NCBI GenBank assembly: GCA_002773795.1
Contig: PFAD01000007.1
Span: 1 to 57,990, forward strand
Direction: 5' to 3'
From: Chlamydiae bacterium CG10_big_fil_rev_8_21_14_0_10_42_34
GTDB taxonomy: Bacteria; Chlamydiota; Chlamydiia; Chlamydiales; SM23-39
Length of the DNA stretch: 57,990 nucleotides
Below the pieces are notes generated by a model. The model saw nothing but the letters and a program-made list of their open reading frames with translations. It did not search any database and was not told where the DNA came from. Made by a program: the position numbers and the translations under genes. Each line of letters starts with the position of its first letter. Position 1 is the first letter of the stretch. Below are positions 39,720-49,151 of the stretch, in pieces.

Positions 39720-42338
39720 TTATCTAACAGAATTTACAAGTTTTCCTTCTTCATAAAGTGAAACTGTACATGAGCCATCACGACCGTATTTTCGCTTCTG
39801 CCCTTCCATTTTATCGTATGCAAACATCTGCTCTATATAAAGGGAACCATCATCGTAGTATTTATTAAATTTACCATGGCGTAAACCGTTGAAAAATTCG
39901 GCCTCAAAAACTAAAACGCCTTCTTTATTCCAGCTTTGAGCAGAACCATTTAACAAGTCATTTTGATATGTGTAGATAGAGGCGAGCTCTCCATTTTCAA
40001 AATAGGTTTTCTCATCGCCTTCCTTTAAATCATTTACGTAAGGGGTTTCGCGATAAATAGAGCCATTTGGGAAATAGTGGACCATAAGTCCATTTTTCTG
40101 ATCATTGAGGAAATCAATAGTGATTGAAATTTGAGCATCTGTTGCATAAACGTTAGCTACACCCTCTTTTTTCCCCTTAACATAAGGTGTCTCGGCAACT
40201 TTGGCTCCTCGCTCGGAATACTCGACAAAAACTCCGTCTAATTGATCGTCTACAAACGTGGCCTCAATCGCTTTTACCTTTTCTCCTTTTTCATTTAGAG
40301 GATGGTAGACTAGATGAGCGCCCTGTTTAAAGTTGTCGTGGTAGTGCGTGATAATCTCTTTTCCATCAGGTGCCTTTTGAAAAAATGGCCCCTCTAACTT
40401 TCCGGCTAAATAATTTGCCTCTTCAACTAAATTTCCCTCTGGATCAAAGACCTGTTTAACTCCATGAACTAAACCGCGCTCGTAAGTTAAAACAGCTTGA
40501 AGTTTCCCATTTTGATAATAGGTTTTTTCTACTCCATGAAGTTTCCCCTCGTCATCATAGCATAACAAATGAGCAAGCCTTTCCTCGTCCTTTTGAGATG
40601 AATTTGTTTTAGGGAAATAGGTTCGATGTTCTCCGCTAGGCTTGCCTTCACGGTAATGTTGAACGGACTGAATAGCTCCATCAGGATACCATGCAAGAAC
40701 TTCCCCCTCGATCAAATCATTTTTATAAGTTGCGACCTTTTCAGGCTTACCATCTTTATAAAACCACTTATGGATCCCCTCTTTTTTTCCTTTTTCAAAC
40801 TGGAACCGAGTTTTAAGCCGATCTTTCTCCCACCAAGCAAGCGCAACTCCTTGCACCCGGTCTTGATCGAAGAAAGCCTCTAGAAGTAAATCCCCAGACT
40901 CTGCCCACTCTCTTTGCCATCCGCTTTTAAGTCCCAATGCGAATTCAGCACGCATTTTAAGCTGCCCATTTTCATACCATTCGCTTTGTACTCCATCAGG
41001 TCGATCAGATTGAAAGTACGCATCTACCTTGCTATTGCCATTTTCATGCCATTCTCCCATCTGTCCATCCTTAAGACCTTGAGAAAAATGGACCCTTTTA
41101 GCCAAAACACCGCTTTCATGCCACTCTTCATGAACACCTTCACGCTCGAAGTTTTCATAGTTTGTAGCCACTTTTAGCTGCCCATTCGGATAATACTCTT
41201 TCTGCTCGCCATCGTATTTTCCCGCTGAATAGTTGAATTCACTTTTTATAGTCCCATCTTCATACCACTCGAAATAGGGCCCTTCTAACTTTTCTTCCCT
41301 TACAAAAAACTGACGCATCTTTTGCCCAGAATCACTGAATTCTTCAATCGGCCCTAATAAATTCCCATTTGAATCGAATTCCGCACGTGAAGCTAAGGTA
41401 CCATTTGGGTGACTTCTCCAGTGGGCACCTACTGCAATCCCATCTTTAAAGCGCCCTTCACCTTCCAAACTTCCGTCTTCAGCAAAAAACCGCTCTACAC
41501 CGTCTTTCTTCCCATTTTTATAATTCAGTCTATAGGACTCAGCGCCACTGCTGTAGTATCGGACATGTAAACCAACGGGCTGACCCTTTTTGAAATCAAG
41601 TGCTTCAATAATATTTCGCTCTTCATCATAAGCCACAAGTGCAGGGTTTTTCCCATCGCCATGTAGCAATCCATCACTAAACTGCCTTTGCGAACTCAAT
41701 GCACCCGATTCATACCAGTTTGAAGCCGTTCCATGAAGCTTTCCACCTTGATGAGGGAAAAGAGCGGCCTTATTTCCATTCAAATGGTATTGAGTTACAT
41801 TGCCTTCAAGCTTCCCATTCAAATAGTAAGCTTCCTCTTTCAAATTCCCGTTTTCATAAAAAGATTTGGCAGTACCAACAAGGTTGCCTTCTTTATAAAA
41901 TAGTTCGTTTTGAACTTTGCCATCTGGGTAAAATATCTTACATTCACCATCTAAAATTCCAAGCTTATAGCTTGCCACCTTAAGAACTTGCCCCTCTGTA
42001 GAAAAGTCGATCCTTGATCCATGAGGTACTAGGGTTGCATTCCAATCTTTTGCAGCCTTCGTATCTTCGCCAACAACTGCAACGTCCATTTCGAATTGGA
42101 TTCTGCTGTTTTCGTGATATACAACTTGCTTAACAGGCCTTTCACTCCCATCAAGACTCGGTTCAAAAAAAACAATGGCATGAGGATTTCCTTGAGGAAA
42201 CTTTTTTACAATTTCCACCCTCCAGTTCGGTTGCCGCTGCTTTAAGTTCACGGTTAATGTGGCCTTAGCTGGTTCAGCTCCTGACAGCTGATTCATACTG
42301 GCTACGAGAAGAGTAAATGCAAAAAAAACCTTATTCAT
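39720..42338 (-). CDS. Secreted protein of about thirty YwqK/MORN-like repeats, 872 aa
   Basis: Signal peptide MNKVFFAFTLLVASMNQLSG (start 42338, GGAAG upstream). A short N-terminal domain (about 20-130) is followed by about thirty units of 24 residues with the pattern G-x-x-x-x-x-Y-x-x-G-x-L-x-x-x-x-x-Y-x-x-G-x-x-x. Clear examples are GEQKEYYPNGQLKVATNYEN, GVQSEWYENGQLKMRAEFAL and GLMVHYFPNGSIYRETPYVN. This is the MORN_2/YwqK repeat, which builds an elongated beta-sheet. Family members include proteins annotated as antitoxins, but no toxin is adjacent, so that label should not be used. It probably works in the periplasm or on the surface. Confidence 0.88.
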   Translation of the reverse strand: MNKVFFAFTLLVASMNQLSGAEPAKATLTVNLKQRQPNWRVEIVKKFPQGNPHAIVFFEPSLDGSERPVKQVVYHENSRIQFEMDVAVVGEDTKAAKDWNATLVPHGSRIDFSTEGQVLKVASYKLGILDGECKIFYPDGKVQNELFYKEGNLVGTAKSFYENGNLKEEAYYLNGKLEGNVTQYHLNGNKAALFPHQGGKLHGTASNWYESGALSSQRQFSDGLLHGDGKNPALVAYDEERNIIEALDFKKGQPVGLHVRYYSSGAESYRLNYKNGKKDGVERFFAEDGSLEGEGRFKDGIAVGAHWRSHPNGTLASRAEFDSNGNLLGPIEEFSDSGQKMRQFFVREEKLEGPYFEWYEDGTIKSEFNYSAGKYDGEQKEYYPNGQLKVATNYENFEREGVHEEWHESGVLAKRVHFSQGLKDGQMGEWHENGNSKVDAYFQSDRPDGVQSEWYENGQLKMRAEFALGLKSGWQREWAESGDLLLEAFFDQDRVQGVALAWWEKDRLKTRFQFEKGKKEGIHKWFYKDGKPEKVATYKNDLIEGEVLAWYPDGAIQSVQHYREGKPSGEHRTYFPKTNSSQKDEERLAHLLCYDDEGKLHGVEKTYYQNGKLQAVLTYERGLVHGVKQVFDPEGNLVEEANYLAGKLEGPFFQKAPDGKEIITHYHDNFKQGAHLVYHPLNEKGEKVKAIEATFVDDQLDGVFVEYSERGAKVAETPYVKGKKEGVANVYATDAQISITIDFLNDQKNGLMVHYFPNGSIYRETPYVNDLKEGDEKTYFENGELASIYTYQNDLLNGSAQSWNKEGVLVFEAEFFNGLRHGKFNKYYDDGSLYIEQMFAYDKMEGQKRKYGRDGSCTVSLYEEGKLVNSVR

Positions 42339-42446
42339 ATGGGCTTCCAATTTTCAATAATATGTGAGAATTAAGACTATTGTAAAAAACTTATTTTCTC
42401 AAGCATTGCCTTGATGTTTGGATGACAAACCATTAACATTTTCCCA

Positions 42447-43217
42447 ATGAAATTTTGGACTCCTATGACCGCATCCGTACCCGAAACCTCCCTAGTCAAT
42501 ACTCCAACAGAAGAACTCTCTATTGAAGTCCTCCCTATTGCCTCGAAAGGGCTCAGCTCAATTCCAGATAGTTTATCTATAGAGCCTTGCCCTCAGAAAC
42601 CAAATTTGATCGTGAGGACACTTCTAAACATAGCGCTTTTGACGCTGCACTCAACAGTGTGGACAGTGCTTGTAACAAACTGGTTTTTTAGAGCGTGTAT
42701 GGGCTATTTCAGCCGTCAAAAAGAATTATACCTGCAGTTATACCCAATCGCGAAGAAAGGGGATGAGGTTGAAATTACCAAATTTTTAGCGGAGCACAGG
42801 AAAAAGCCTTTTGCAGCAGGCTATCTCTTCTCTGAATTTTTGAGGCTTCCCGAGCTATACTCCGTTTTGCCAAATATTTTAGAAGGTGCCAATGTTTGTC
42901 TGTTAAACGATGAAGGTTTTTTTTGCAGAAGGTGGAGCGATCATCACGATGCATATATGAGAAAATCTTCACACAAATATCAAGATGACCAATGCTTTGC
43001 GATTGGACATTTTCTTTTTTGGTTAGACTTAGAGGGCAATACTCGATTTCAATTTGAAAAGTCGCCTATGAGAGGTTTTTTCAGCTCGATTAACCACACA
43101 ATCGACTACTTGCGCTATCTAAGAGATAACGAGCAGCAAGGTGTTGCCGGCTCATCGCCTCACACCGAAGAATTTTGTATAAAAATAGTGGTTAATAAGA
43201 AGTCTTTTTTCGATTAG
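42447..43217 (+). CDS. Hypothetical membrane protein, 256 aa
   Basis: Start uncertain: ATG 42447 or ATG 42465. A Ser/Pro/Glu-rich N-terminus (about 1-50) is followed by one strong hydrophobic segment (about 57-80, LLNIALLTLHSTVWTVLV). A soluble region rich in aromatic and charged residues comes after it, such as FFCRRWSDHHDAYMR and AIGHFLFWLDLEGNTRF. I do not recognise the family. It overlaps the end of the convergent T2SS operon by 4 bases. The layout (polar N-terminus, hydrophobic segment, soluble tail) would suit a membrane-inserted effector, but that is speculation. Confidence 0.7.
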   Translation: MKFWTPMTASVPETSLVNTPTEELSIEVLPIASKGLSSIPDSLSIEPCPQKPNLIVRTLLNIALLTLHSTVWTVLVTNWFFRACMGYFSRQKELYLQLYPIAKKGDEVEITKFLAEHRKKPFAAGYLFSEFLRLPELYSVLPNILEGANVCLLNDEGFFCRRWSDHHDAYMRKSSHKYQDDQCFAIGHFLFWLDLEGNTRFQFEKSPMRGFFSSINHTIDYLRYLRDNEQQGVAGSSPHTEEFCIKIVVNKKSFFD

Positions 43218-43705
43218 TTTTTTTCATTGGGGTGAATGGGCCCTAAGTTTTTTCCCTGATTTTTTTCAAAAAAATCAGACACTTGCCACTTCGTTTTTTC
43301 GTCTCCCTTAAAGAGACAAAGACAACCTAAGGGGAAAACCTTACCACTCGCAAAAAAATCGATCTCTAACACATCGACTTGCCTCCCTTCAAAGTGAATA
43401 TTTACCGACTCGAGTCGCAAAGGGGAAAACTTTCTTGCAGCATCCTCTTCACAAACGGTTTCAAAGACCCAACCATCCCCATTTTTTCTTAAAAAGCCTC
43501 TCCAGTCAGCTTGCATGGCAATAGCTAACTTTTGGGTAATTTCAAAGCGCTCTTTAAGGCGCTCCACTTGCGACTGAAACTGCTTTTTTGCAACAGCTTT
43601 GTGCATTTTCCAACCAATAGCCCCTCCTGCAAGGGCAAGAAGAGCAAGAGCAATCATCACTTCGAGCAGCGTAAAGGCTTTTTTAGTCCTCTTCAAAATC
43701 AACAA
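43214..43705 (-). CDS. Type II secretion pseudopilin (GspH-like)
   Basis: 163 residues, last gene of the T2SS block. The prepilin N-terminus is KRTKKA^FTLLEVMIALALL, with Glu at position +5 as required for assembly. The residue before the cleavage site is Ala, not the usual Gly. A single hydrophobic helix (about 10-30) leads to a small beta-rich domain. The frame begins at TTG (43705 or a later TTG), overlapping the gspG end by 23 bases, so coupling is likely. It is a minor pseudopilin by position; which one (H, I or J type) is uncertain. Confidence 0.8.
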   Translation of the reverse strand: MLILKRTKKAFTLLEVMIALALLALAGGAIGWKMHKAVAKKQFQSQVERLKERFEITQKLAIAMQADWRGFLRKNGDGWVFETVCEEDAARKFSPLRLESVNIHFEGRQVDVLEIDFFASGKVFPLGCLCLFKGDEKTKWQVSDFFEKNQGKNLGPIHPNEKN

Positions 43706-44081
43706 TATCCGCGTCTGTTTTTTTCATTTTTTTTTGATACTTACTCAACGCTTTCGAGGAGATTTTAAGATCATTTTTTCCAGGAGCTACGCTGATGATA
43801 AATTTCTGATTCCATCCATCTAAAACTAATTTTTCAGGATCCTTCGCAAGCCCTTGTTTTCTTAAGCACTTTTCAGGGCTCTTTGCGAGATCATCTATAT
43901 TTTCACCATCTGCGAGACAAATCATAAGGAGATCGTACAGTTGATCTTGAGCCTGCTCTGTCCTAAAGGCTCTCCCTTTATCTAAAGTGCCTCTCATATT
44001 GTATCCAATGGCTCCAGTGATTAGGGTGATCAAAAAGATCACAATCATAATTTCTAAAAGCGTAAGGGCTCTTTTTTTCAT
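43683..44081 (-). CDS. gspG: Major pseudopilin GspG
   Basis: 132 residues. The start at 44081 has GGAG 6 bases upstream. Prepilin signal MKKRA^LTLLEIMIVIFLITL again has Ala at -1 and keeps Glu at +5. The family region GAIGYNMRGTLDKGRAFRTE and the C-terminal domain (LVLDGWNQKFIISVAPGKND) fit GspG, which forms the periplasmic pseudopilus that pushes cargo through the secretin. It lies 15 bases after gspF. Confidence 0.88.
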   Translation of the reverse strand: MKKRALTLLEIMIVIFLITLITGAIGYNMRGTLDKGRAFRTEQAQDQLYDLLMICLADGENIDDLAKSPEKCLRKQGLAKDPEKLVLDGWNQKFIISVAPGKNDLKISSKALSKYQKKMKKTDADIVDFEED

Positions 44082-44096
44082 TGTTTTCTCCAATTC

Positions 44097-45284
44097 TTAT
44101 CCTGTTGCAAATGAGCTCACATCCGTTAACGGCAGCAGCACAGAGAGAAGTACGAAGCCAATGATAGCACCTAAAATTAGGAGCAAAATGGGCTGCGCAA
44201 CTGTAGCAAAATGGGTGAGCGATTTTTCTAACTCTTCTTCGTAAATTTGGGCAATTTGTTGCATCATAAAGGGGAGTCTTCCCCCCTCTTCAGCAATTGC
44301 GATCATCCTCGGGACTAAAGGGGGAATGAGTGGATGATCTTGAAAGGGGGCGTGAATGGTCTCTCCTTGAGAAATTCTCTCTTCAGCATGAGCAATTACC
44401 TCTTCTAAAATAGGGTGACGCATCACTCGGCGAGCTTGATCAAAGGCTTGGATCAAAGGCAAACCTCCCTCTAGAAGGGTAGATGCCGCTCTACAAAACC
44501 GAACTAAAGCAACTTTCGCAAGGAGGGCCTTAACCAAAGGAAGTCGAAATAAAGCAGGGGAAAACTTTGCTTTAACTGTTTTAGAAAAGCAGGCAGCAAT
44601 GCCAAGAGTTGTAAAGCCAATCAAAACTGCGACTAAAAGTCCCTTTGCGTTACAAGCTACACGACTTGCAGTAAATACAATTTGGGTGAACGGATGGAGA
44701 TTTCTCCCATCAAAAAGCTCAGACAAAGAAGGAATTACATAAAATAATAATGAAGATAGAACAACAAGACAAAATCCGCCTAAAAGCGCTGGATAAAGAA
44801 GGGCGGATAACAGCTGTTTACGAACATGAATCTGTCGAGAGATCAGGTCTGCTAACTCTTTTAAAGCCTCACTCATCCTTCCTGTTTTCTCTGCATTTGC
44901 TACCATAGAAATGTAAAGCAAATCAAACACTTGAGGGTGCTTAGCAAGGCCTTGAGAAAGGGAATATCCACTTCGGACTAAATCACAAAGATTTAGAAGA
45001 AGACGGTGGGGTTTTTGTCCCCTATACTTTTCTTCAAGCGCTGACAGTGTTTCAAACAGAGCAAGACCTGCATAAAGAAGACGTGAGATTTCTCGGGTTA
45101 AATTGAGCAGATCCTCTCTGGACAACCGCTCTTTAATCTGTTTTTCATCAATAGAGCCGATACTTACAACAGCTATTTGACGCCGAATAAGCTTGAATTT
45201 TGCATCTTGTAAGCTATCAGCATCAATCGTAGCCGTGACTTTTTTCCCCCGCTCAGAAATTGCTTTATATTGATAGAGGGGCAT
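44097..45284 (-). CDS. gspF: Type II secretion inner-membrane protein GspF
   Basis: 395 residues. It opens MPLYQYKAISERGKKVTATI as GspF/PilC proteins do. Two GspF domains follow (about 65-185 and 270-390), each with a helical bundle: LTREISRLLYAGLALFETLS and RFCRAASTLLEGGLPLIQAF. Three hydrophobic spans occur near 165-190, 215-240 and 365-385. It is the platform protein that links the ATPase GspE to the pseudopilus. It overlaps the gspE stop by one base. Confidence 0.95.
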   Translation of the reverse strand: MPLYQYKAISERGKKVTATIDADSLQDAKFKLIRRQIAVVSIGSIDEKQIKERLSREDLLNLTREISRLLYAGLALFETLSALEEKYRGQKPHRLLLNLCDLVRSGYSLSQGLAKHPQVFDLLYISMVANAEKTGRMSEALKELADLISRQIHVRKQLLSALLYPALLGGFCLVVLSSLLFYVIPSLSELFDGRNLHPFTQIVFTASRVACNAKGLLVAVLIGFTTLGIAACFSKTVKAKFSPALFRLPLVKALLAKVALVRFCRAASTLLEGGLPLIQAFDQARRVMRHPILEEVIAHAEERISQGETIHAPFQDHPLIPPLVPRMIAIAEEGGRLPFMMQQIAQIYEEELEKSLTHFATVAQPILLLILGAIIGFVLLSVLLPLTDVSSFATG

Positions 45285-46837
45285 CAGAAATCTCCCTGAT
45301 CAATCCGAGTAACACGAAATAGCTCAGCGCTGGTTGTGATCCCATTGACAACAAGATCAACACCTTGTTCAAACAAGGTTGTCATCCCTTCAGAAAGAGC
45401 TACTTTACGAAGCTCTTGCCCATCTTGGCTTTTTAAAACCTGAGATTTGATTTTCCCACTCATTGGCATCAATTCATAAATTGCATGGCGTCCTTTGTAC
45501 CCCGTCTCGAAGCAATGAGCGCATCCAGTCCCTTTAAAAAATGGCTTAGATGTTTTGATCCCCATTTCAGACAACTCTTGCTTTGAAGGGCTGTATTCAA
45601 CTTTACAAAAGGGGCAAATATGCCTGACTAAACGCTGTGCGATCACTCCCAAGATCGAAGACGCCAAAAGATAGGGCTCTATTCCCATATCGGCCAGTCG
45701 AGTAAGCGCTGATGGAGCATCGTTTGTGTGCAGCGTACTTAAGACTAAGTGTCCTGTTAAAGATGCTTGAATGGCGATTTCAGCAGTTTCACGGTCTCGA
45801 ATTTCACCAATCATGATTACATCTGGATCTTGTCTTAAAATGTGACGGAGCCCCTTGGCAAAATCGAGCTCAATTCTTGGATTTACATTTACTTGAGAAA
45901 TTCCACTAATTTTATACTCAACAGGGTCTTCAACGGTAATAATATTCGTTTCACTATCGTTAATCTCCGCAATTGCGCTGTAAAGGGTCGTTGTTTTACC
46001 ACTTCCAGTAGGTCCTGTGACTAAAACAATCCCTTCTGGAGTTTGAATGAGCTTACGAAAGGAATTCAGAACATTTTCATCCATACCGATCCGGTTTAAG
46101 CCGAGAAGAACATTCCCCTTATCTAAAATCCTAAGGACGATTCTTTCTCCATGAACAATAGGCAACGTACTGACCCTAAAATCAATTTCGCGTCCTCCAT
46201 GGCGTAACTTAATTCGGCCATCTTGTGGAAGCCTGTGCTCTGCAATGTCCATTTTAGACATTACTTTGATCCGAGTCAGGATTTGAACCTGATATTCTCG
46301 GGGAGGGACATGCCGTTTTTGCAAACAACCGTCAATCCGATATCTAACAGAAAGACCCTCTTCTGTAGGCTCAAAATGGACATCTGATGCACCTTGCTGA
46401 ATGGCTTCTATCAAAATTGCATTGACCATTCTAATGACAGGATTTTGCCCTGCCTGCTCGAGTAGATCATACCCTTCAAGAGTCTCTTTTTCTTTTTCCT
46501 CAGCCCCTTTTTCTAGATCGTTAAAGAGGCGCTTTGTTTCATCATCTTTTTGGTGATAACAACGCTCAATCCCTTCTTCAATGGCTGGGTGGGGACAATA
46601 GACTGGATTAATCGACTTATTTAAAAGTAACCGAAGCTCTTCGAGCGTTTCAATATCAAGAGGGTCTGCAACTGCAACAGTAATGACTTCTTCACGCTGA
46701 TCGATTGGGAGAAGTTTTTTATTTTTTGCTAATAGGTAAGGGATGAGCGCAACTCGATCGCGAACGAGCGCAAAAGAGCTAATTTCTTCAAGGATAGGAA
46801 GACCAAATGTTTCTGCAATTTTACGATCATCTTCCAT
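45284..46837 (-). CDS. gspE: Type II secretion ATPase GspE
   Basis: 517-residue hexameric ATPase that powers pseudopilus assembly on the cytoplasmic face. After an N-terminal domain (about 1-140) come VRYRIDGCL, Walker A GIVLVTGPTGSGKTTTLYSA, the Asp box and Walker B region DPDVIMIGEIRDRETAEIA, and the His box LTGHLVLSTLHTNDAP. A four-cysteine zinc site follows: HICPFCKVEY and GTGCAHCFETGYKG. Length and order agree with the family. It overlaps the gspD end by 11 bases. Confidence 0.96.
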   Translation of the reverse strand: MEDDRKIAETFGLPILEEISSFALVRDRVALIPYLLAKNKKLLPIDQREEVITVAVADPLDIETLEELRLLLNKSINPVYCPHPAIEEGIERCYHQKDDETKRLFNDLEKGAEEKEKETLEGYDLLEQAGQNPVIRMVNAILIEAIQQGASDVHFEPTEEGLSVRYRIDGCLQKRHVPPREYQVQILTRIKVMSKMDIAEHRLPQDGRIKLRHGGREIDFRVSTLPIVHGERIVLRILDKGNVLLGLNRIGMDENVLNSFRKLIQTPEGIVLVTGPTGSGKTTTLYSAIAEINDSETNIITVEDPVEYKISGISQVNVNPRIELDFAKGLRHILRQDPDVIMIGEIRDRETAEIAIQASLTGHLVLSTLHTNDAPSALTRLADMGIEPYLLASSILGVIAQRLVRHICPFCKVEYSPSKQELSEMGIKTSKPFFKGTGCAHCFETGYKGRHAIYELMPMSGKIKSQVLKSQDGQELRKVALSEGMTTLFEQGVDLVVNGITTSAELFRVTRIDQGDF

Positions 46838-49151
46838 TTTGATTCATATCAAACAAGAGTTTAAGACTCTGGCCAAAAAGACGCCTGCGTTCAAGGTCTT
46901 TGGCTTCATCAATTCGTGCTAAAAATTCGGGGATATCTCCCGCCCTTTTTCTATATTCTTCCTGGCGTATAGATCGGAGATCTTCCACAGAATCGCGAAT
47001 GATGCGTGGTGTAATAAAAATAAACATTTCTGTACTAATGTCTCTTGATCTCGTTGTCCCAAAGAGTTTACCAATACCTGGAAGATCACCTAGAAATGGA
47101 ATTTTTTCCCTTGAGTCTTCCTGTATTTCTTGTCTAAGACCACCCAAGATAATCGTTTCTCCATCCGCAACGCGAACCTCATTTTCAATATGCCGCCTTG
47201 TGACAGGAGGACGATCCTCTTCAGAAATAATTTTGGTCGTATCAAATTCTAAATCGGTCTCTAAAGAGATGAAACTAGGGCCATCTTCATCGAAACCTGG
47301 CATGTGAATGGTCGGAGTTAAATTAATTGTAATCCCGTACTGCGCACGAGTGAACGATTTTTCAACAACCGTCCCCGTCGGTGTATTGATCGGAAAGGCC
47401 CCATTATTAATTGAAATTTCTTCAACAATTGAGATTTGAGCAGGCGTTTGATTGATCGCAAGAACAGATGGATTTGCTTTAATTCGGATATCTTCTTGAG
47501 CTAAAAGAAAGTTAAATTTCACATCTGCAGCGGGGAATTTGCCGCTGGGGCGACTAAAAATAAAACTCATCAGTCCATTTTTAAAACTAGTCGCGTTATC
47601 GATTCCAAATTCTCCTGCATTATACTGGACGGCCGTCTCTTTTTTACCGCTTGAGTTTGTCCCAAATTGAAGAAGATTGAAGCCAATTTCACGATTATCG
47701 TTGAGCTTTTTCTCAACTAGCAAAACATCGAGTTGCACCATTTTTTTAGGGACATCTAACTTTTTCAAAAGCGTTTTAATTTTCGGGAGTTCCTCTCTAC
47801 GAACCACCATGAGAATCGATGTCGTTTTGCTGTCGACGATAAAATTGCCAAAAGATGTCTTTGAATCTTTTTCTAAAAGGCTCGGCTGAACAAAAGGGGC
47901 TGTTGCAGGAAGAACAGGATTAAATGCAGAGCCGGGATTGATGTAAGGGAAAGGGCCCGAGCCATCAGCTCCTGGCTGAGGCGGCACGGGGGGTGGCGTT
48001 GTCACAAGGGGCGGGGGAGTTGGCTCTGCTTTTTTTTCAAACCCTGAGCTCATTAACGATTCATATACTTGATCGAGAACCTGGGCGATATCTTCAGGAT
48101 TTGAGTGCTTGCAAGTATACCAATAAATGATCTTCTCGCTAGGATCTTCCAGCTGACTTTCTAAGTCTGCTAACACTTTTTGAGCCCTTTCAACTGTGCC
48201 CGGCTCGCCAATTAACACAAGACCTTGCGGCAAAACTAAAGTAGCAAGTTCATCGGCATTTGAAGGGTAGTAGGTGGGTCTACTCTTACTTGTTGTGTCA
48301 CTAAATACAGTCTTTAAAACTTTTTCAGCTTCTTGAGACTGAATTTTTGCCATGTTAACAATTCGGACAATCTTACCTTGTCCTTGTTCCCATACTGCAT
48401 GGTAAAGACTCAGTAACTTCTCCACATTTTCTCGCGAAGAAACAATTGCAATTTTAGATCCAATCGCCTGAATGAGAGCTTGCTTAGGATCTGAAAAGCG
48501 CTCAAAAAAGGATTGAACCGATTTAAGCTGCTCTGCTGGCGGAGAAAAGACAAAAAAGAGCCTTGTGTGGCTTGAAAAAAACTGCAGATCGATCTCTTTT
48601 GCGATCACAGCTTCGATAGCCGAAGGATCAAGCTTGAGAATGTAAAGCTGCTTTACAAATGCATTGAGCCTCTTAACTCCAACCCCATTTTGAGCAAGAA
48701 TCATCTCAATCATCTCGCTCCACGATTCGTGAGGCAATGGGATCCCTGAAAATAGGCTGATTTTCATTCCACTTAACTCTTGTGGGATCACGTAAAGAAA
48801 ATCGCTCGCTCCATATTCCATAACTAGTTGAGATAGGGTCGTCTCACCTACATCCCACATTGCATATGGCTCGTCATTTTGAGCCGTTTCTTCAACAGAA
48901 GTACGCCGCCAGGTCTCTTCCATCTCGCGGATTTTAGCTCTTTTTGCACGAATCTCTTTCAAAAGCTCTTCATATTCAGTATCTCTAGCATCACTTTCAG
49001 CAAGAAGACCGGCTTGGTTAAATTTCTCACTTAACTCGTGTTTTAATTCGGACAGGGACTGATTAAAAGTTTGCGCCCCATCCACATCAATTGAATAGGA
49101 TTCGTCAGCAAACAGACAAAGGGAAAACAAGGTCAGGAAAAGAAGTCTCAT
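46827..49151 (-). CDS. gspD: Type II secretion secretin GspD
   Basis: 774-residue outer-membrane channel. Signal peptide MRLLFLTLFSLCLFADES. A coiled-coil-like segment (about 30-90) precedes periplasmic N-domains (about 100-370). A Pro/Gly-rich insertion follows near residues 378-405 (PTPPPLVTTPPPVPPQPG). The C-terminal secretin domain (about 440-730) has VQLDVLLVEKKLNDNREIGF, VADGETIILGGLRQE and MFIFITPRIIRD. The order here is the usual gspD-E-F-G. The gene carries a copy of the 17-bp palindrome at 48641. Confidence 0.95.
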   Translation of the reverse strand: MRLLFLTLFSLCLFADESYSIDVDGAQTFNQSLSELKHELSEKFNQAGLLAESDARDTEYEELLKEIRAKRAKIREMEETWRRTSVEETAQNDEPYAMWDVGETTLSQLVMEYGASDFLYVIPQELSGMKISLFSGIPLPHESWSEMIEMILAQNGVGVKRLNAFVKQLYILKLDPSAIEAVIAKEIDLQFFSSHTRLFFVFSPPAEQLKSVQSFFERFSDPKQALIQAIGSKIAIVSSRENVEKLLSLYHAVWEQGQGKIVRIVNMAKIQSQEAEKVLKTVFSDTTSKSRPTYYPSNADELATLVLPQGLVLIGEPGTVERAQKVLADLESQLEDPSEKIIYWYTCKHSNPEDIAQVLDQVYESLMSSGFEKKAEPTPPPLVTTPPPVPPQPGADGSGPFPYINPGSAFNPVLPATAPFVQPSLLEKDSKTSFGNFIVDSKTTSILMVVRREELPKIKTLLKKLDVPKKMVQLDVLLVEKKLNDNREIGFNLLQFGTNSSGKKETAVQYNAGEFGIDNATSFKNGLMSFIFSRPSGKFPAADVKFNFLLAQEDIRIKANPSVLAINQTPAQISIVEEISINNGAFPINTPTGTVVEKSFTRAQYGITINLTPTIHMPGFDEDGPSFISLETDLEFDTTKIISEEDRPPVTRRHIENEVRVADGETIILGGLRQEIQEDSREKIPFLGDLPGIGKLFGTTRSRDISTEMFIFITPRIIRDSVEDLRSIRQEEYRKRAGDIPEFLARIDEAKDLERRRLFGQSLKLLFDMNQNGR
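48641..48657. repeat. 17-bp palindrome, copy 4 (N=T on plus strand)
   Basis: TGTAAAGCTGCTTTACA inside gspD, read on the coding strand as V-K-Q-L-Y, the same frame as in lplA. Confidence 0.85.

Noticed and set aside
39720-42338. Dense repeats considered as a CRISPR array or DNA satellite
   Set aside because: Repetition is at protein level (24 residues) with diverged codons. There are no identical direct repeats with unique spacers.
39720-42338. Labelling the YwqK-type repeat protein as an antitoxin
   Set aside because: It has a signal peptide, no toxin neighbour, and far more repeats than proteins given that label.
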